From Gemmatimonadota bacterium (lineage in GTDB: Bacteria > GCA-2686955), in NCBI GenBank assembly GCA_002686955.1, contig NYZA01000084.1, positions 1 to 7,780 on the forward strand: 7,780 bases of DNA. Reading direction: 5' to 3'. The translations under genes were made by a program, and so were the position numbers. Below, one piece after another: positions 6,499 through 7,780 of the stretch. How positions within the stretch are numbered: the stretch's first letter is position 1; every line of letters starts with the position of its first letter. The notes beneath the pieces are model-generated. The model made no database searches. It saw only the letters and a list, made by a program, of their open reading frames with translations, and was not told where the DNA came from.

Positions 6499-7776
6499 CT
6501 ACGAATCCCAATGCTTGAACACCAGGCAGCAGTTTACATCGCCAAAGCCGAAACCGGCCTTGAGCATCACATTAAGGTCGTTGATTGCGCGCGAGCGATG
6601 CACGACGGAATCCGCGTAGGCATCGAGCCGCGCATGCAGATCATCACAGTTCACGGAGGCATGGAGGAAACGCTCACGAACCATCAGAATCGCGGCGATC
6701 GACTCGATTGCGCCGGCGGCGCCGAGTGCGTGGCCGATCAACGACTTGGTCGCGGTGATCGGGGGGAGCTCGGAGGGCTCGCGGCTGAGCGCTTCGGCCC
6801 AGTTCCGGAGCTCGAGGGGATCCGCCATGGTCGCGGTCAGATGCCCACTGATGGCGTCGACTTCTCGCGCGTCGATGCCTGCGTGACGCAGGGCGCCGCG
6901 GATGCAAAGTTGTACGCCTACCGGATTGGGCGCGGTCATGCTTCCCCCCTGGCGCTGCCCGCCACAGTTCACGTGGCCACCCAGAATCTCGGCGTGAATC
7001 GACGCGTTGCGCTCCAGAGCGCTCTCCAAACGCTCCAGCAACAACACACCGGCGCCGGCGGCGGGAACGAAACCGGTGGCGCTCGCGCTCATAGGCCGCG
7101 AGGCTCGGGCGGGACTCTCGTTGAAGCCTCGGGCCAGCACGCGCATCCCGTCGAAGCCCGCCCAGATATAGTGACTCGCACCTTCGACCGCGCCCGCGAG
7201 CATGCGGGTGGCGCCACCGCCCGCGATTCGTTCGGCGGCGACATGGATCGCTTCGGTTCCGGTCGTGCAAGCGCTGCTGTTGGTCGTGACCCGATTTCCA
7301 AGCCCGAACATCCCGCCGATCTTCGCGCTGACGCTGCTGGCCATCACCTGTTCGACGCAGGCGGAGCCCAGGCGGCGAACTCGCGCCGCGTCGGTGAAGG
7401 GCACCAGGCGTTCGCCCACGACATCGATGCCGCCGATACCCGTGCCGATTACCGCGCCGCATTCCCAATCCACCGCGTCATCATCCGGGCGTGGACGGTC
7501 AAGGCCACCGTCGCGCCAAGCTTCCAGTGCGGCGATGCCCGCGAATCTCATGCCGGAGCTCATGGCCATGAGCTCTTCTTGGGTGAAGAGGTCCTCGGCA
7601 ATGGTGTCGGTTCCCCGAGGCACTCCGGCGACCTGGCAACCGAACCCGAGCTCTTCCAGAAGATCGATCTTGCGGATTCCGGAGCGACCTTCGCGCAGCG
7701 ATTGCTCGAACTGGGTGACGTTATTGCCGTTGGGTGCTACGACGCCCAGGCCGGTGACGACGACGCGCTCTCTCAT
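6499..7776 (-). CDS. Beta-ketoacyl-ACP synthase (FabF-like, divergent clade)
   Basis: Condensing enzyme of 425 residues that joins an acyl unit to a malonyl-type extender on an ACP. It has the thiolase fold with a complete Cys-His-His set: C170 in SSACTTGTEA (167-176), H312 in SGHLTATMADPLE (310-322), and K344 plus H349 in TKSLIGHALGAAGAIE (343-358). The N-terminal VVVTGLGVVAPNG (5-17) and C-terminal GFGFGDVN (408-415) are also typical. It differs from housekeeping FabF at several motifs: the second histidine loop reads GHLTATMAD rather than HGTSTPxGD, the usual RDGFVxGxGAG region is ATGFVPAAGAG (233-243), and the end is GDVN rather than GGTN. All catalytic residues are present, so it is probably active and not a chain-length-factor partner, which lacks the cysteine. 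The ATG is 4 bases from the right edge, so its Shine-Dalgarno and any upstream operon genes are not visible. Product unknown. Confidence 0.94.
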   Translation of the reverse strand: MRERVVVTGLGVVAPNGNNVTQFEQSLREGRSGIRKIDLLEELGFGCQVAGVPRGTDTIAEDLFTQEELMAMSSGMRFAGIAALEAWRDGGLDRPRPDDDAVDWECGAVIGTGIGGIDVVGERLVPFTDAARVRRLGSACVEQVMASSVSAKIGGMFGLGNRVTTNSSACTTGTEAIHVAAERIAGGGATRMLAGAVEGASHYIWAGFDGMRVLARGFNESPARASRPMSASATGFVPAAGAGVLLLERLESALERNASIHAEILGGHVNCGGQRQGGSMTAPNPVGVQLCIRGALRHAGIDAREVDAISGHLTATMADPLELRNWAEALSREPSELPPITATKSLIGHALGAAGAIESIAAILMVRERFLHASVNCDDLHARLDAYADSVVHRSRAINDLNVMLKAGFGFGDVNCCLVFKHWDS

Positions 7777-7780
7777 GGCA

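Noticed and set aside
6674-7468. Minus-strand open frame of 264 codons within the ketosynthase gene
   Set aside because: Arg-rich out-of-frame translation of the ketosynthase, which has all catalytic motifs in the other frame.
1-7780. CRISPR arrays, tRNA or rRNA genes, insertion sequences
   Set aside because: No regularly spaced repeats, no recognisable tRNA or rRNA segments and no transposase frame were found on either strand by reading; no search program was available.

Overview
This is a GC-rich bacterial window in which almost all coding capacity lies on the minus strand. It carries a Hanks-type (eukaryotic-like) membrane Ser/Thr kinase, a large secreted CotH protein with lamin-tail domains, and a fatty-acid/polyketide-like operon. 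Together these suggest a large-genome environmental bacterium of the Planctomycetota, Myxococcota or a similar lineage. Nothing here fixes the phylum, and I did not recognise the species.

Layout from left to right: (1) 1-1382, minus: a Ser/Thr protein kinase with a transmembrane helix, its C-terminus cut off by the left edge. (2) 1383-1574: a 192-base gap with two inverted repeats and no gene. (3) 1575-4349, minus: a 924-residue exported protein with a signal peptide, a CotH kinase-like domain, a lamin-tail domain, an Ig-like segment, a second lamin-tail domain and a C-terminal beta-rich segment. (4) 4350-4589: a 240-base divergent intergenic region with Shine-Dalgarno sites and small inverted repeats but no convincing promoter. 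(5) 4590-4871, plus: a 93-residue exported protein of unknown function, the only plausible plus-strand gene. (6) 4910-7776, minus: a tight operon, in transcription order ketosynthase, acyl carrier protein (ACP), PlsC-type acyltransferase and 4'-phosphopantetheinyl transferase (PPTase).

The four right-hand genes form a coherent unit. The PPTase would load the phosphopantetheine arm on the ACP serine, the ketosynthase would condense acyl units on that ACP, and the acyltransferase would move the finished acyl chain to an acceptor, probably a lipid. The ketosynthase begins 4 bases from the right edge, so upstream partners (ketoreductase, dehydratase, thioesterase, tailoring enzymes) may lie outside. 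The end product cannot be read from this window. The ACP has NSAR where classical ACPs have DSLD, and the ketosynthase departs from FabF in several conserved motifs, so both look like a specialised branch rather than housekeeping fatty acid synthesis. The kinase and the CotH protein show no evident functional link to this operon.
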